DNA of 37,526 nt, taken from an uncultured Clostridia bacterium (GTDB lineage: Bacteria > Bacillota > Clostridia > Oscillospirales > Acutalibacteraceae). Below are positions 8,737 through 16,841 of this stretch, piece by piece. The notes beneath the pieces were generated by a model. That model saw nothing but the letters and a program-made list of their open reading frames with translations, was not told the DNA's origin and made no database searches. The stretch covers positions 1-37,526 of the forward strand of contig CAMVDB010000013.1 of assembly GCA_947166135.1 (NCBI GenBank), in the 5' to 3' direction. The translations under genes and the position numbers were made by a program. Position 1 is the first letter of the stretch; every line of letters begins with the position of its first letter.

Positions 8737-8753
8737 CAGACAGAAAATGACAC

Positions 8754-8786
8754 AGCCCCTTGAGCCATGCGTTCAAGGGGCTTTTT
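8754..8786 (+). terminator. trpS terminator
   Basis: AGCCCCTTGA (8754-8763) pairs perfectly with TCAAGGGGCT (8773-8782), followed by a run of T. Confidence 0.9.
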
Positions 8787-8792
8787 CCGTAG

Positions 8793-8836
8793 AAAAAAAA
8801 GACTGCTGTCCGTTTATGAACAACAGTCCTTTTTTC
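8793..8836 (-). terminator. terminator of the MBOAT-DHW operon
   Basis: A stem formed by GACTGCTGT (8801-8809) and ACAACAGTC (8820-8828), one mismatch, is flanked by A8 and T6 runs, so on the minus strand it ends in U-rich sequence just past the DHW gene stop. Confidence 0.8.
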
Positions 8837-8854
8837 AATGAGTATGATCGGTCA

Positions 8855-9997
8855 TCAGCCGATTCTTCCGACGCTGTCGTCAGTAGCGAGGTTATCCAAC
8901 GAGTAGAGCACCAGCACCTGATCGACCTTCTCTTTCTCAACGATATCGGAGAGGGGGTTCGCGAAGTAGCGCAGGTCGACCATGATGATCTCGCTGTAGT
9001 GATCGGCGAGGTACGGCACCAGCGAATGGGCGAAGCTGTCCTTGATGACCATGAGCTTCTTATCCGAAGTCGCCTTGGTGTTCTTGATGACCGTGTAGGG
9101 GTGGTTGCCGTCGAGATAGACAGGGTACTTGTCATCCTCATCGAGGTGGCTGTAGAAGAACATATCCTTCTGCTCGATGACCTTGTCGCCGTCGGTGATG
9201 GTCACGGAGACGGTCTCGTCATTCGCGGGATTGTCCCAGACCTCGATGTTCTCGGACGGCACCATCCAGAAGCCGGAGGTGGAGTAGGTCGTACCGTAGA
9301 AGCCGGGGTACGGGGTCTTGGTGTAAGCGCTCTCATCATTCGGCGTATAGCCGAGGGCGGAGCCCAGCTCACGATACGCGGTAAAAGCGCCGTAAGCGGT
9401 CCAGTGGTGGTCGGTGCGATAGAACACCTGATTGCCGTCCGCGTAAGCGGTCTGTAAGCAGCTTCTCAGATCGGCGAAGGACGCGGTCTTGAAGGTCTCC
9501 CGCAGCTCGGCGAACGCCTCATCGTCATGATAGGTATTGTGGAATTTCGGGAGCTTGTCCGCGCAGACATAGCCGGTAGAAGGGGCGACAGCGACGGTCA
9601 CAGGCGTGCCGGTACGCTGCTTCACATCGGCAGCAAACTCCTCCAGATAGCTCGCGTTGCGCGAGAAGTTGGTCATCTCGCAGGGATCGTTGATCAGGTA
9701 ACCGTCCTTGCCGAAATACACGCCCTTCGGTGCGTTATTGCCCATCGCCTTGTTGAAGTAGGCGTTGAAACCGACCCAGAAGTTACGACCCGCGGTATGG
9801 TCGGAAATGAAATTTTCAAAGGATTTTTCGAACTGTCCGGAAAATACGGCGGACAGGCTGAACGCCGGCGCCTTCTCCAGATAGCGCTTCTCGGAGGAGC
9901 TGAAATCCTTCTTCGGCAGAACGATCAGGAGGATCAGCATGACCGAGATGAAGCCGCCGAAAATCACGGCAGGGAGATGTTTATAAAGCTTTTTCAT
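8855..9997 (-). CDS. DHW-family (AlgJ/AlgX-like) protein, partner of the MBOAT acyltransferase
   Basis: 380 residues. One N-terminal membrane helix (about 9-29) anchors an extracellular SGNH-like domain. TDHHWTAYGAF holds the Asp-His pair (Asp196), and KDSFAHSLVPYL the candidate nucleophile Ser321, as in AlgX/AlgJ acetyltransferases. NFISDHTAGRNFWVG near residues 62-76 is typical of the family. It starts 64 bases downstream of the AlgI-like gene on the same strand. The pair is the classical two-component system in which the MBOAT protein passes an acyl group across the membrane and the DHW protein transfers it to polysaccharide. The acceptor glycan is not shown by the sequence. Confidence 0.82.
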   Translation of the reverse strand: MKKLYKHLPAVIFGGFISVMLILLIVLPKKDFSSSEKRYLEKAPAFSLSAVFSGQFEKSFENFISDHTAGRNFWVGFNAYFNKAMGNNAPKGVYFGKDGYLINDPCEMTNFSRNASYLEEFAADVKQRTGTPVTVAVAPSTGYVCADKLPKFHNTYHDDEAFAELRETFKTASFADLRSCLQTAYADGNQVFYRTDHHWTAYGAFTAYRELGSALGYTPNDESAYTKTPYPGFYGTTYSTSGFWMVPSENIEVWDNPANDETVSVTITDGDKVIEQKDMFFYSHLDEDDKYPVYLDGNHPYTVIKNTKATSDKKLMVIKDSFAHSLVPYLADHYSEIIMVDLRYFANPLSDIVEKEKVDQVLVLYSLDNLATDDSVGRIG

Positions 9998-10061
9998 AAG
10001 CGAATCCTTTTTCTCGTTACATCAAACAATTTTATCACAAGGGTCTGTCAAAAAACCTCAA

Positions 10062-11474
10062 TCAGAATCGGAAGTAGATAAACGGATTGTAGCTGCCCGC
10101 AACTAAGAAGGCGGTGCTCAGGAACAGCACGATACCGCAGTAGACGGTCTGCAGCGCGGGAGCGGCTGCGCTCTCCTTCACCTTCTCATACAGCTTCACG
10201 CCCAGCGGGGTGGAAGCGACGCAGGCAATCAGCAGAACCGGCAGGTAGGACATCACGAGAGTCAAAGCGTTGTTGCCGATGACGACGCCGCCGAAGCTGA
10301 ACATCGATCTCAGCTGTGCCCAGAGCGCCGTCATGCCGCCCATATCGTCGGAGAAGAAGAAGATCACCCAGCCGATGATGATAAAAAACAGCGCGTAAAT
10401 GTGCTGAACAGCGGCGGGGGCTTTATCGAGCCACTTCTTGAGGATGAACTTCTCGAGCACCAGCAGCAGTCCGAAGTACAAACCCCAGAGGATGAAATTG
10501 TACGAAGCGCCGTGCCAGAGTCCGGTCAGGAACCAAACGATCAACAGATTGAGCATCTGGCGCACGATACCCTTGCGATTGCCGCCCAGCGGGATATATA
10601 CATATTCTCTGAACCAGGTGCCCAGCGAGATATGCCAGCGTCGCCAGAACTCGGTGATGCTCTTGGAGATATAGGGATAGTTGAAGTTCTTGAGGAATTC
10701 AAAGCCCAGCATATTGCCCAGACCGCACGCCATATCCGAGTAGCCGGAGAAGTCGAAGTAGATCTGGAAGCTATAGGCGATAATGCCCAGCCACGCGCCG
10801 AGCCAGCCGTTATCCTGTCCGGTCGCGCGCATCGCCTCCCACATGGCGCCCATCTGGTTAGCGATCAGTACCTTCTTCGCAAGACCCACGCAGAAGATGC
10901 ATACGCCCTTGGTGAAGTCGTCGAGGGTCTCTCGGCGGTGGTCGAGCTGATAGGCGACGTCCTTATAGCGGACGATCGGACCTGCGATCAGCTGAGGGAA
11001 CAGCGATACATAAGTGCCGAAGGTGATCACATTCTTCTGTACCGGCGCCTCACGGCGGTAGACGTCGATCGAGTAGGACATCGTCTGGAAGGTATAGAAG
11101 CTGATGCCGATCGGCAACGCGGGGAGATTCGGGATCGGGATGTTGATAAAGGGCAGGAGGTTGAGCGTTTTCAGCACCATGCCCGAGTACTTGAAGAAGC
11201 CCAGCATGCTCAGATTGATCACCATCGAGGCGATCAGAAAGCGCTTGGCGACCTTGGGGTTGGAATCGCGGTTCTTGTCGATGAAGTAGCCGCAGGTATA
11301 GTCGACGATGGTCGAGATGATCATCAGCGAAACGTAGATCGGCTCGCCCCAGCCGTAGAAGATCAGATTCACCGCGAACAGCAGCAGGTTGCGCCATTTG
11401 CGCGGGCAGATATAGTAGCTCAGCAGAACGATCGGCAGATAGACGAACAAAAACAGCAGCGATGAAAATACCAT
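10062..11474 (-). CDS. MBOAT-family O-acyltransferase (AlgI/DltB-like)
   Basis: 470-residue polytopic membrane protein with about ten hydrophobic segments. The MBOAT signature is intact: RRWHISLGTWFREYVYIPLGGNR followed by LTGLWHGASYNFILWG, whose invariant histidine is His321. FFKYSG, LPIGISFYTFQTMSY and YFDFSGYSDMA are strong AlgI-subfamily blocks. It likely moves acetyl groups from a cytoplasmic donor across the membrane for O-acetylation of an exported or wall polysaccharide, working with the DHW protein encoded just downstream. DltB is a less likely identity, because no D-alanylation genes are nearby. Confidence 0.92.
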   Translation of the reverse strand: MVFSSLLFLFVYLPIVLLSYYICPRKWRNLLLFAVNLIFYGWGEPIYVSLMIISTIVDYTCGYFIDKNRDSNPKVAKRFLIASMVINLSMLGFFKYSGMVLKTLNLLPFINIPIPNLPALPIGISFYTFQTMSYSIDVYRREAPVQKNVITFGTYVSLFPQLIAGPIVRYKDVAYQLDHRRETLDDFTKGVCIFCVGLAKKVLIANQMGAMWEAMRATGQDNGWLGAWLGIIAYSFQIYFDFSGYSDMACGLGNMLGFEFLKNFNYPYISKSITEFWRRWHISLGTWFREYVYIPLGGNRKGIVRQMLNLLIVWFLTGLWHGASYNFILWGLYFGLLLVLEKFILKKWLDKAPAAVQHIYALFFIIIGWVIFFFSDDMGGMTALWAQLRSMFSFGGVVIGNNALTLVMSYLPVLLIACVASTPLGVKLYEKVKESAAAPALQTVYCGIVLFLSTAFLVAGSYNPFIYFRF

Positions 11475-11509
11475 GGGCGAACCCCCTTTCTATCCGGTGA
11501 ATGGTTTAC

Positions 11510-11591
11510 GTTGAACGGTGAAGGGCGGACTCCGTCCGCACCTGATCGAAAGGATTGACCAATCGGGACAGGATACCGTTCTCTGTTATCC
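11510..11591 (+). repeat. palindrome-centred intergenic repeat, copy 1
   Basis: About 80 bases closely matching 12188-12275 in the same orientation, centred on the hairpin GCGGAC-tcc-GTCCGC (11525-11530/11534-11539). It lies between the MBOAT gene and the zinc-ribbon gene. It looks like a REP/MITE-type dispersed repeat. Confidence 0.7.
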
Positions 11592-11595
11592 TAAA

Positions 11596-12006
11596 TTAAA
11601 ACAAGATATTTTTCCTGAAATCCTCGTTGCAGCGGGGACAGTGGATGTGCTGTACGCCGGTGCGCTTCTTGAGGCGGAGCTGCGCCTTGCAGTAGGGACA
11701 GCGGACATAGCGGTGGGTCTTGAAGTCCCTCACCTTCATGTACTGGCGCTTGAAGAAGTCGGAAACCGCCGTAAAAATACCGATGAAGCGGTTGTTCTCA
11801 TACAGGCGCTTATTGATGTTGGTCGACAGCGCCCGCAGAACGGCGAGCAGGATCAGCAGCAGGATGATGACCACCAGGATCGGACTGCGCACGAAAAGGT
11901 TGATCAGGTACAGCACGCCCGCAACGACCCAGATACAGGTATTCAGCTTATCGTTGCCGTATCTGCCGTTCATGAACGCGGCGGCCTTTTGCAGAAAATT
12001 ACGCAT
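11596..12006 (-). CDS. small membrane protein with C-terminal zinc ribbon
   Basis: 136 residues from the ATG at 12006. A short amphipathic N-terminus (MRNFLQKAAAFMNGRYG) is followed by two membrane helices (about residues 22-60), then a basic region and a zinc-ribbon-like end, RCPYCKAQLRLKK...IHCPRCNEDF, with two CxxC pairs. I recognise the layout as a conserved hypothetical family in Clostridia without known function; the ribbon probably faces the cytoplasm. A TTG 33 bases upstream could extend it by 11 residues, but the ATG with GGTGAG upstream reads more naturally. The gene is bracketed by two direct copies of a palindromic repeat. Confidence 0.72.
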   Translation of the reverse strand: MRNFLQKAAAFMNGRYGNDKLNTCIWVVAGVLYLINLFVRSPILVVIILLLILLAVLRALSTNINKRLYENNRFIGIFTAVSDFFKRQYMKVRDFKTHRYVRCPYCKAQLRLKKRTGVQHIHCPRCNEDFRKNILF

Positions 12007-12117
12007 ATTCTCACCAAAGCCTTCTTGGTTAATTATCAATCAATCTTGGTTAGCCCAATTAACCTATATATTATCATAAAAACAGGGCTTTTTCAAGAAA
12101 ATAATTTCCGTGCTCTA

Positions 12118-12146
12118 TTGAATATTGCCGAATTAAGAGGTATACT
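12118..12146 (+). promoter_or_regulatory. putative promoter upstream of the ClC gene
   Basis: TTGAAT (12118-12123) and TATACT (12141-12146) are spaced by 17 bases. The transcript would run through the palindromic repeat at 12173-12276 before the ClC start at 12289, giving a structured 5' leader. Confidence 0.45.
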
Positions 12147-12172
12147 TTTATGCAGAATGACTATTTGGAGAA

Positions 12173-12276
12173 CGGTTAACGGATAACGGTGAACGGTGGA
12201 GGGCGGACTCCGTCCGCACCTGATCATAAGGATCGACCGATCGAAGCAGAATCCCGAAACTATTCTCCGTTAACCG
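12173..12276 (+). repeat. palindrome-centred intergenic repeat, copy 2
   Basis: Second copy of the repeat at 11510-11591, better preserved at its ends: CGGTTAACGGA (12173-12183) is an exact inverted match of 12266-12276. The central hairpin GCGGAC-tcc-GTCCGC is at 12203-12208/12212-12217. The AAGGAG ribosome binding site of the ClC gene begins immediately after the element. Confidence 0.7.
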
Positions 12277-12288
12277 ATAAGGAGTACT

Positions 12289-13557
12289 ATGAACGAACTC
12301 AAAGAACATACGATCCATAACGCCTCGCGGGTGCGGCAGTACATTCTGTCGTTCCTCAAATGGACGCTGATCGCACTGGTGACAGGCGCTGTCGGCGGCG
12401 CGCTGGGCGCGGCGTTCCGCTGGGCGATCAACCTCGTCACCGACGTACGCCTCACGAACCCGTGGCTGCATTATCTGCTGCCGGTAGGCGGTCTGATCAT
12501 CGCCTTTTTGTACCGTGTCACGAAGCTCAGCGGTCACGCGGACACCAACCTCATCATCAACTCCGTACGCGAGGAGGGCAGGGTGCCGCTCCTGCTCGCT
12601 CCCGTGATCTTCCTCTCGACCGTGATCACCCACCTGTTCGGCGGCTCGGCGGGTCGTGAGGGCGCGGCGTTACAGCTCGGCGGATGCATCGGCAGCGCGA
12701 TCGGCAGAGCGGTAAGGCTCAACGAGAAGGATATGCACCTCAGCGTAATGTGCGGCATGTCGGGACTATTCTCGGCGCTGTTCGGCACGCCGCTGACCGC
12801 GACCGTGTTCGCGATGGAGGTCATCTCGGTCGGCGTATTCTACTACAGCGCGTTTTTGCCGTGTATCGTGTCGGCGCTGGCGGCGTTCTCGATCACGAAT
12901 CTCTTCGGGCTTGAGCCGACCGCCTTCGAGGTCACCGTGTACCCCGAGCTGAGCGTACTCAGCATACTCGGCGTGGCGGCGCTGGGTCTTGCGGCGGCGC
13001 TGGTCAGCATCCTCTTCTGCGTCGCGCTGGAGCAGACCCATCATTTCGCGGCGGAATACTTCAACAACGAATACCTGAGAACAGCGGTAGGCGGCGCGAT
13101 CATCGTCGGGCTGACCATGATCCTCGGTATCCGCTACAACGGTATCGGCGGCGACGTCATCGCGCAGGCGATCACCGACGGCAGGGCGCTGCCGTATGAC
13201 TTTATTCTGAAAATGCTGTTCACCGTCATCACCATCGGCTTCGGCTACAAGGGCGGCGAGATCATCCCGACCTTCTTCATCGGTGCGACGATGGGCGCGA
13301 CGCTGGCTCCGCTTCTGGGACTTCCCGCGGGCTTCGGCGCGGCGGTCGGCGTGGTAGCGCTGTTCTGCGCCGTGGTCAACTGCCCCATCGCCTCGATCAT
13401 CCTCTCGATCGAGCTCTTCGGGAGCAGGGGCCTGATCTTCTTCGCCGTGGCGCTGTGCATCAGCTACATGCTAAGCGGCTACTACAGCCTCTACTCGGGT
13501 CAGAAGATCATGTACAGTAAGCGCAGGGCTCGCTACATCAATAAAAATGCGAAATAA
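12289..13557 (+). CDS. ClC-family anion channel/antiporter
   Basis: 422-residue polytopic membrane protein. GGSAGREGAALQLGGCIGSAIG carries the gating glutamate of the GREGP-type motif (Glu124), and GYKGGEIIPTFFIGATMGA matches the conserved ClC segment near the C-terminal half of the pore. It has no C-terminal CBS domains and is at the short end of the family. The GREGA variant rather than GREGP recalls bacterial ClC proteins of the fluoride-exporting group, so fluoride/proton antiport is possible but not established; no fluoride riboswitch is evident upstream. AAGGAG lies 6 bases before the ATG. Confidence 0.88.
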   Translation: MNELKEHTIHNASRVRQYILSFLKWTLIALVTGAVGGALGAAFRWAINLVTDVRLTNPWLHYLLPVGGLIIAFLYRVTKLSGHADTNLIINSVREEGRVPLLLAPVIFLSTVITHLFGGSAGREGAALQLGGCIGSAIGRAVRLNEKDMHLSVMCGMSGLFSALFGTPLTATVFAMEVISVGVFYYSAFLPCIVSALAAFSITNLFGLEPTAFEVTVYPELSVLSILGVAALGLAAALVSILFCVALEQTHHFAAEYFNNEYLRTAVGGAIIVGLTMILGIRYNGIGGDVIAQAITDGRALPYDFILKMLFTVITIGFGYKGGEIIPTFFIGATMGATLAPLLGLPAGFGAAVGVVALFCAVVNCPIASIILSIELFGSRGLIFFAVALCISYMLSGYYSLYSGQKIMYSKRRARYINKNAK

Positions 13558-13571
13558 CACATAACAAGAAA

Positions 13572-13604
13572 GCTCCCTCTGCCGATCATTTTGGCAGGGG
13601 GAGC
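13572..13604. terminator. bidirectional terminator between the ClC gene and mgtE
   Basis: GCTCCCTCTGCC (13572-13583) and GGCAGGGGGAGC (13593-13604) form a 12-bp stem with one G-T pair between convergent genes. On the minus strand it is followed by TTTCTTGTTAT. Confidence 0.8.
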
Positions 13605-13655
13605 GATTCTATATGGTTGAGATCGCCGCAGTTCCTCGGGAGCTTCGCAACGACA

Positions 13656-15035
13656 TCATATATGCAGCAGGGCGGTGGCGATGCCGAAGTAGACGATCAG
13701 GGAGATCGCGTCGACGATGGTGGTGATGAACGGCGACGCCATCACGGCGGGGTCGAAGCCGAGCTTCTTCGCGATCATCGGCAGGGTACAGCCGACGAGC
13801 TTCGCGATAAAGATGGTGACCACCATGGTCAGACAGACAACCAGCGCCACGGTGACGGTGATGCCCTCGTTGTGGAGCACCAGACGGTCGAAGAGCATGA
13901 TCTTCGCAAAGTTCGCGATCGCAAGCGTGATACCGCACAAGAGCGCGACGCGCGCTTCCTTGAATATGACTTTAAAAATATCCTTGAACTCGATCTCACC
14001 CAACGAGAGCGCACGGATGACGGTAACGCTCGCCTGAGAGCCGGAGTTACCGCCGGTATCCATCAGCATCGGGATGAAGGCGGAGAGCACCAGAGAGCCC
14101 GCCAGGGCGTCCTCAAAGCCCGTGATGATCATGCCGGTGAAGGTCGCGGAGATCATCAGGATCAAGAGCCACGGAATACGCGCACCGTAGGTCTCAAAAA
14201 CGCCGATACGGTCGTAAGGCTTCTCGGTGTTCGGGGTGATAGCCGCCATTTTCTGGATATCCTCGGTCGCCTCTTCCTCCATGACGTCGATTGCGTCGTC
14301 GACCGTGACGATACCGACGAGTCGGTTCTCCTTATCCACGACGGGGAGAGCGAGGAAGTTATATTTATTGAACATCTGGGCGACGACCTCCTGGTCGTCG
14401 AGAGTGTTGACCGAGATGACGTTGGTCTCCATGATATTCTCGATGACCTCGTCGTCATCAGAGAGCAACAGCGTCTTGATAGTGACGATACCGATCAGGG
14501 TGGAGGACGAATCCGACACGTAGCAGGTGTAGATCGTCTCCTTATCGATGCCGGTGCGGCGGATGCGCTTGATCGCTTCCTCGGCGGTCATCTTGGGGCG
14601 GAGGATGACGCACTCGGTCGTCATGATCGAGCCTGCGCTGTCCTCGGGGTACTTCAATATTTCGTTGATCTCCTTGCGCGTTTCGGGGTCCGCCTGACGC
14701 AGGATACGCTTGACGACATTCGCGGGCATCTCTTCGATCAGGTCGACCGCGTCGTCGACATACATCTCGTCGATGAGCTCCTTGAGCTCGGTGTCCGAGA
14801 AGCCGTGAATCAACAGCTCCTGGGTGTCCTCGTCCATCTCGACGAAGGAATCGGCGGCTGTCTCCTTCGGCAAAAGCCGGAACAGGAGCGCCGTCTTCTC
14901 GCTCTGCAGATCCTCAAAAACCGTCGCGATATCGACGGGGTTCATCGTGTTGAGGATGTCGCGCAGGGCGGCATAGCGCTTGTTATCGAGAAGCGTCTGG
15001 ATCGTCTCGAACAAGCTCACGGTATTTCTTTCCAT
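13656..15035 (-). CDS. mgtE: magnesium transporter MgtE
   Basis: 459 residues with the standard architecture: an N-terminal superhelical domain (about 1-135), two CBS domains (about 140-265, with TIYTCYVSDSSSTLIGIV and LALPVVDKENRLVGIVTVDDAIDV), a connecting helix and a five-helix membrane domain. GGNSGSQASVTVIRALSLGEI is the characteristic pore-domain motif. The protein imports Mg2+, and the cytoplasmic domains close the channel when internal Mg2+ is high. The ATG lies after a GGAGGT site. An upstream region of about 300 bases with no gene and several stems suggests RNA-level control. Confidence 0.95.
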   Translation of the reverse strand: MERNTVSLFETIQTLLDNKRYAALRDILNTMNPVDIATVFEDLQSEKTALLFRLLPKETAADSFVEMDEDTQELLIHGFSDTELKELIDEMYVDDAVDLIEEMPANVVKRILRQADPETRKEINEILKYPEDSAGSIMTTECVILRPKMTAEEAIKRIRRTGIDKETIYTCYVSDSSSTLIGIVTIKTLLLSDDDEVIENIMETNVISVNTLDDQEVVAQMFNKYNFLALPVVDKENRLVGIVTVDDAIDVMEEEATEDIQKMAAITPNTEKPYDRIGVFETYGARIPWLLILMISATFTGMIITGFEDALAGSLVLSAFIPMLMDTGGNSGSQASVTVIRALSLGEIEFKDIFKVIFKEARVALLCGITLAIANFAKIMLFDRLVLHNEGITVTVALVVCLTMVVTIFIAKLVGCTLPMIAKKLGFDPAVMASPFITTIVDAISLIVYFGIATALLHI

Positions 15036-15330
15036 TAAAAAACCTCCTACGATCGCCTTTCTGCCGCATATAGCCGTGCAGAAGGGCGCAACAAGCTATG
15101 GCTGGGGAGCGGGGAGGCACTGTATGGAGGAGAATGGTTATCTATTTAATTTGTCATTCAGACAATAATCAGCAAGACCGAACGCACAGTTGTACCTCGG
15201 TCAGCATCTCAACAGAACCCCATCGTCGCCCTCCGGCAGCGCCGCTCGTACTTCCTGCGTCCATTATCTCGCCTCTTTCATTCTGAATTCCTCGGCAGAA
15301 GCCGACAGTACTATTATTTTACTCTGCATT
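15036..15330 (-). promoter_or_regulatory. structured untranslated leader region upstream of mgtE
   Basis: No gene is supported here. On the minus strand the region contains a 7-bp long-range pairing (15282-15288 with 15156-15162) enclosing a GACCGA/TCGGTC stem (15176-15181/15197-15202), and a 10-bp one-mismatch hairpin (15055-15064/15078-15087) ending about 6 bases from the mgtE ribosome binding site. The minus-strand stretch CCATACAGTGC resembles the 3' part of the M-box Mg2+ riboswitch, but I could not align the rest of that motif, so this is only a candidate. Confidence 0.35.
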
Positions 15331-15447
15331 GACAAATAAGTCAACGAATTTGTGCATGATTTTTTACAATATTTCGCTTGATTTTATAGCACCAATCCAC
15401 TATAATGGAAGAACCATCAAAAGAACCATCGATTTTTGGAGAAACAA

Positions 15448-16011
15448 ATGGACGACAAGCTCGAAAAGAAGCTCAAGGAGCTTTTACCATATATTATCAT
15501 TGAGGCGATCATCTTCCTCTTGATGCCGCTGTTCATGGGACATTCGGCAGGCGTCGCGACCTACCTTGTAGAGGTCGGCGTATTCCCGCTGACGGCGATC
15601 GGCTGCGCGGTGTTCTACAAGTTCAAACACAGGCAGAACGACATCTACGTCTGTCTCCTGGCGCCGCTGTTCTATGCGATCTCGGCGCTCCTCTACGGCA
15701 TGTGGCGCGCCTCGTGGCTCACGGTACTGGTCTACATGGTGAGCTACTTCGTCTGTGGGTATCTGGGGCTGCTGCTGAGCGACATCCTGCTCAGAAACAT
15801 CGCGAAGAAGGACTCAGCTAAGCCCGTAAAGCCTGAGGAGATCAAACGTCCCCAGCGCAATCCCGAGCGGGTGAATCTTGAGGAGCAGGATGCGCCCGCG
15901 CAGAACTTCCGCGCCGAGAATCCCGACGAGGATCATACCCTCGACACCTCGACCACCGACGATGATGTAGAGGCGCTGCTCAACGCGATCCACAGCCGCA
16001 AGAACCAATAA
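15448..16011 (+). CDS. unknown four-helix membrane protein with acidic cytoplasmic tail
   Basis: 187 residues from the ATG at 15448, which has GGAG 6 bases upstream; a TTG at 15436 overlaps that site and is rejected. Four hydrophobic segments span about residues 11-115, followed by a hydrophilic tail rich in Pro, Asp and Glu (KPVKPEEIKRPQRNPERV and later TLDTSTTDDDVEALLNAI). I do not recognise the family. An intrinsic terminator follows directly, so it is probably monocistronic. Confidence 0.7.
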   Translation: MDDKLEKKLKELLPYIIIEAIIFLLMPLFMGHSAGVATYLVEVGVFPLTAIGCAVFYKFKHRQNDIYVCLLAPLFYAISALLYGMWRASWLTVLVYMVSYFVCGYLGLLLSDILLRNIAKKDSAKPVKPEEIKRPQRNPERVNLEEQDAPAQNFRAENPDEDHTLDTSTTDDDVEALLNAIHSRKNQ

Positions 16012-16022
16012 ACCCGATACCG

Positions 16023-16051
16023 ACGCTCTCCGTTCCCGCGGGAGCGTTTTT
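16023..16051 (+). terminator. terminator after the unknown membrane protein
   Basis: ACGCTC (16023-16028) pairs with GAGCGT (16042-16047), followed by TTTTT. Confidence 0.75.
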
Positions 16052-16171
16052 CACTGAATACAGAAAGAATTTCCCGATCCGGAACGATTGATATTGACAG
16101 CTTTCGCGGTCATACTATATAATGATAAGAGAGTTACCGGAAAGTCATTTTCTGTCATTTTGGAGCGAATT

Positions 16172-16714
16172 ATGTTTCGGAAATTACGCAAGCTGGATGA
16201 TCGGGTGGTCGAGCGGATGTCGCGGATACACCGTCCGGTTCTGGATAAGATCATGGTGCTGTTCACCTATGCGGGTACGGGCGGCTTCGTCTGGTGGATC
16301 CTGTTCATCCTGCCCTTTTTGATCAGTCACCCCTTCCGCCGTACCGGCATCATCCTGACCGCCGCGATCGGCTTCAACTATGTGCTGGGCGAGATCATCA
16401 TCAAGAAATCCGTCGGTCGCGCGCGACCCTCTACGCTGATCGCCGACGAGGATATGAAGATCCATAAGCCCAAGGATCACTCCTTCCCATCGGGTCACAG
16501 CGCATCCTCATTCTGCGCCTTTGCGGTCATGTTCTGGTGCTGTCCCGTGTGGATCTGGCTCCCCGCCCTCGCGCTGGCGGGCGCCATCGCGTTCTCGCGC
16601 ATGTACCTGAGGGTGCATTACCTCACCGACGTGATCGGCGGCGTGCTGCTCGGACTGCTCGACGGCAGTCTGATGACGCTGTTCTTCCACACTGTCGTCT
16701 TTACACAAGGATAA
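16172..16714 (+). CDS. PAP2-family membrane phosphatase
   Basis: 180 residues from the ATG at 16172, preceded by TGGAG; the longer frame from 16088 adds residues with no ribosome binding site. All three PAP2 motifs are present: KKSVGRARP, FPSGHS, and SRMYLRVHYLTDVIGG. Several membrane helices surround them, placing the active site at the outer membrane face. Likely substrates are undecaprenyl diphosphate or phosphatidylglycerol phosphate; the sequence does not decide. A terminator follows immediately. Confidence 0.9.
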   Translation: MFRKLRKLDDRVVERMSRIHRPVLDKIMVLFTYAGTGGFVWWILFILPFLISHPFRRTGIILTAAIGFNYVLGEIIIKKSVGRARPSTLIADEDMKIHKPKDHSFPSGHSASSFCAFAVMFWCCPVWIWLPALALAGAIAFSRMYLRVHYLTDVIGGVLLGLLDGSLMTLFFHTVVFTQG

Positions 16715-16719
16715 CCTCT

Positions 16720-16756
16720 CCCCTTGCGGCGTTGATTCAGCCGCAAGGGGATTTTT
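16720..16756 (+). terminator. PAP2 gene terminator
   Basis: CCCCTTGCGGC (16720-16730) pairs perfectly with GCCGCAAGGGG (16740-16750), followed by ATTTTT. Confidence 0.9.
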
Positions 16757-16771
16757 ACGCACGGCAACAAC

Positions 16772-16806
16772 AAAAACGCCCTGTCTCTCTCATGAAAGGC
16801 AAGGCG
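16772..16806 (-). terminator. terminator of the esterase operon
   Basis: CGCCCTG (16777-16783) pairs with CAAGGCG (16800-16806) with one G-U. On the minus strand the stem ends in TTTTT, just past the lipoprotein esterase gene. Confidence 0.7.
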
Positions 16807-16841
16807 GTTTTTCTATACCAAAAAGTATTGTATAAGGTCAA

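Noticed and set aside
10401-11465. 354-residue plus-strand frame opposite the MBOAT gene
   Set aside because: Same antisense effect; the hydrophobic MBOAT protein with conserved histidine is clearly the real product.
12173-12288. Fluoride riboswitch before the ClC gene
   Set aside because: The region is a dispersed palindromic repeat that also occurs at 11510-11591, and the conserved fluoride-aptamer core is not visible.
13617-15038. 473-residue plus-strand open frame opposite mgtE
   Set aside because: Antisense shadow: low-complexity Asp/Val/Arg composition without motifs, and MgtE on the other strand is complete.
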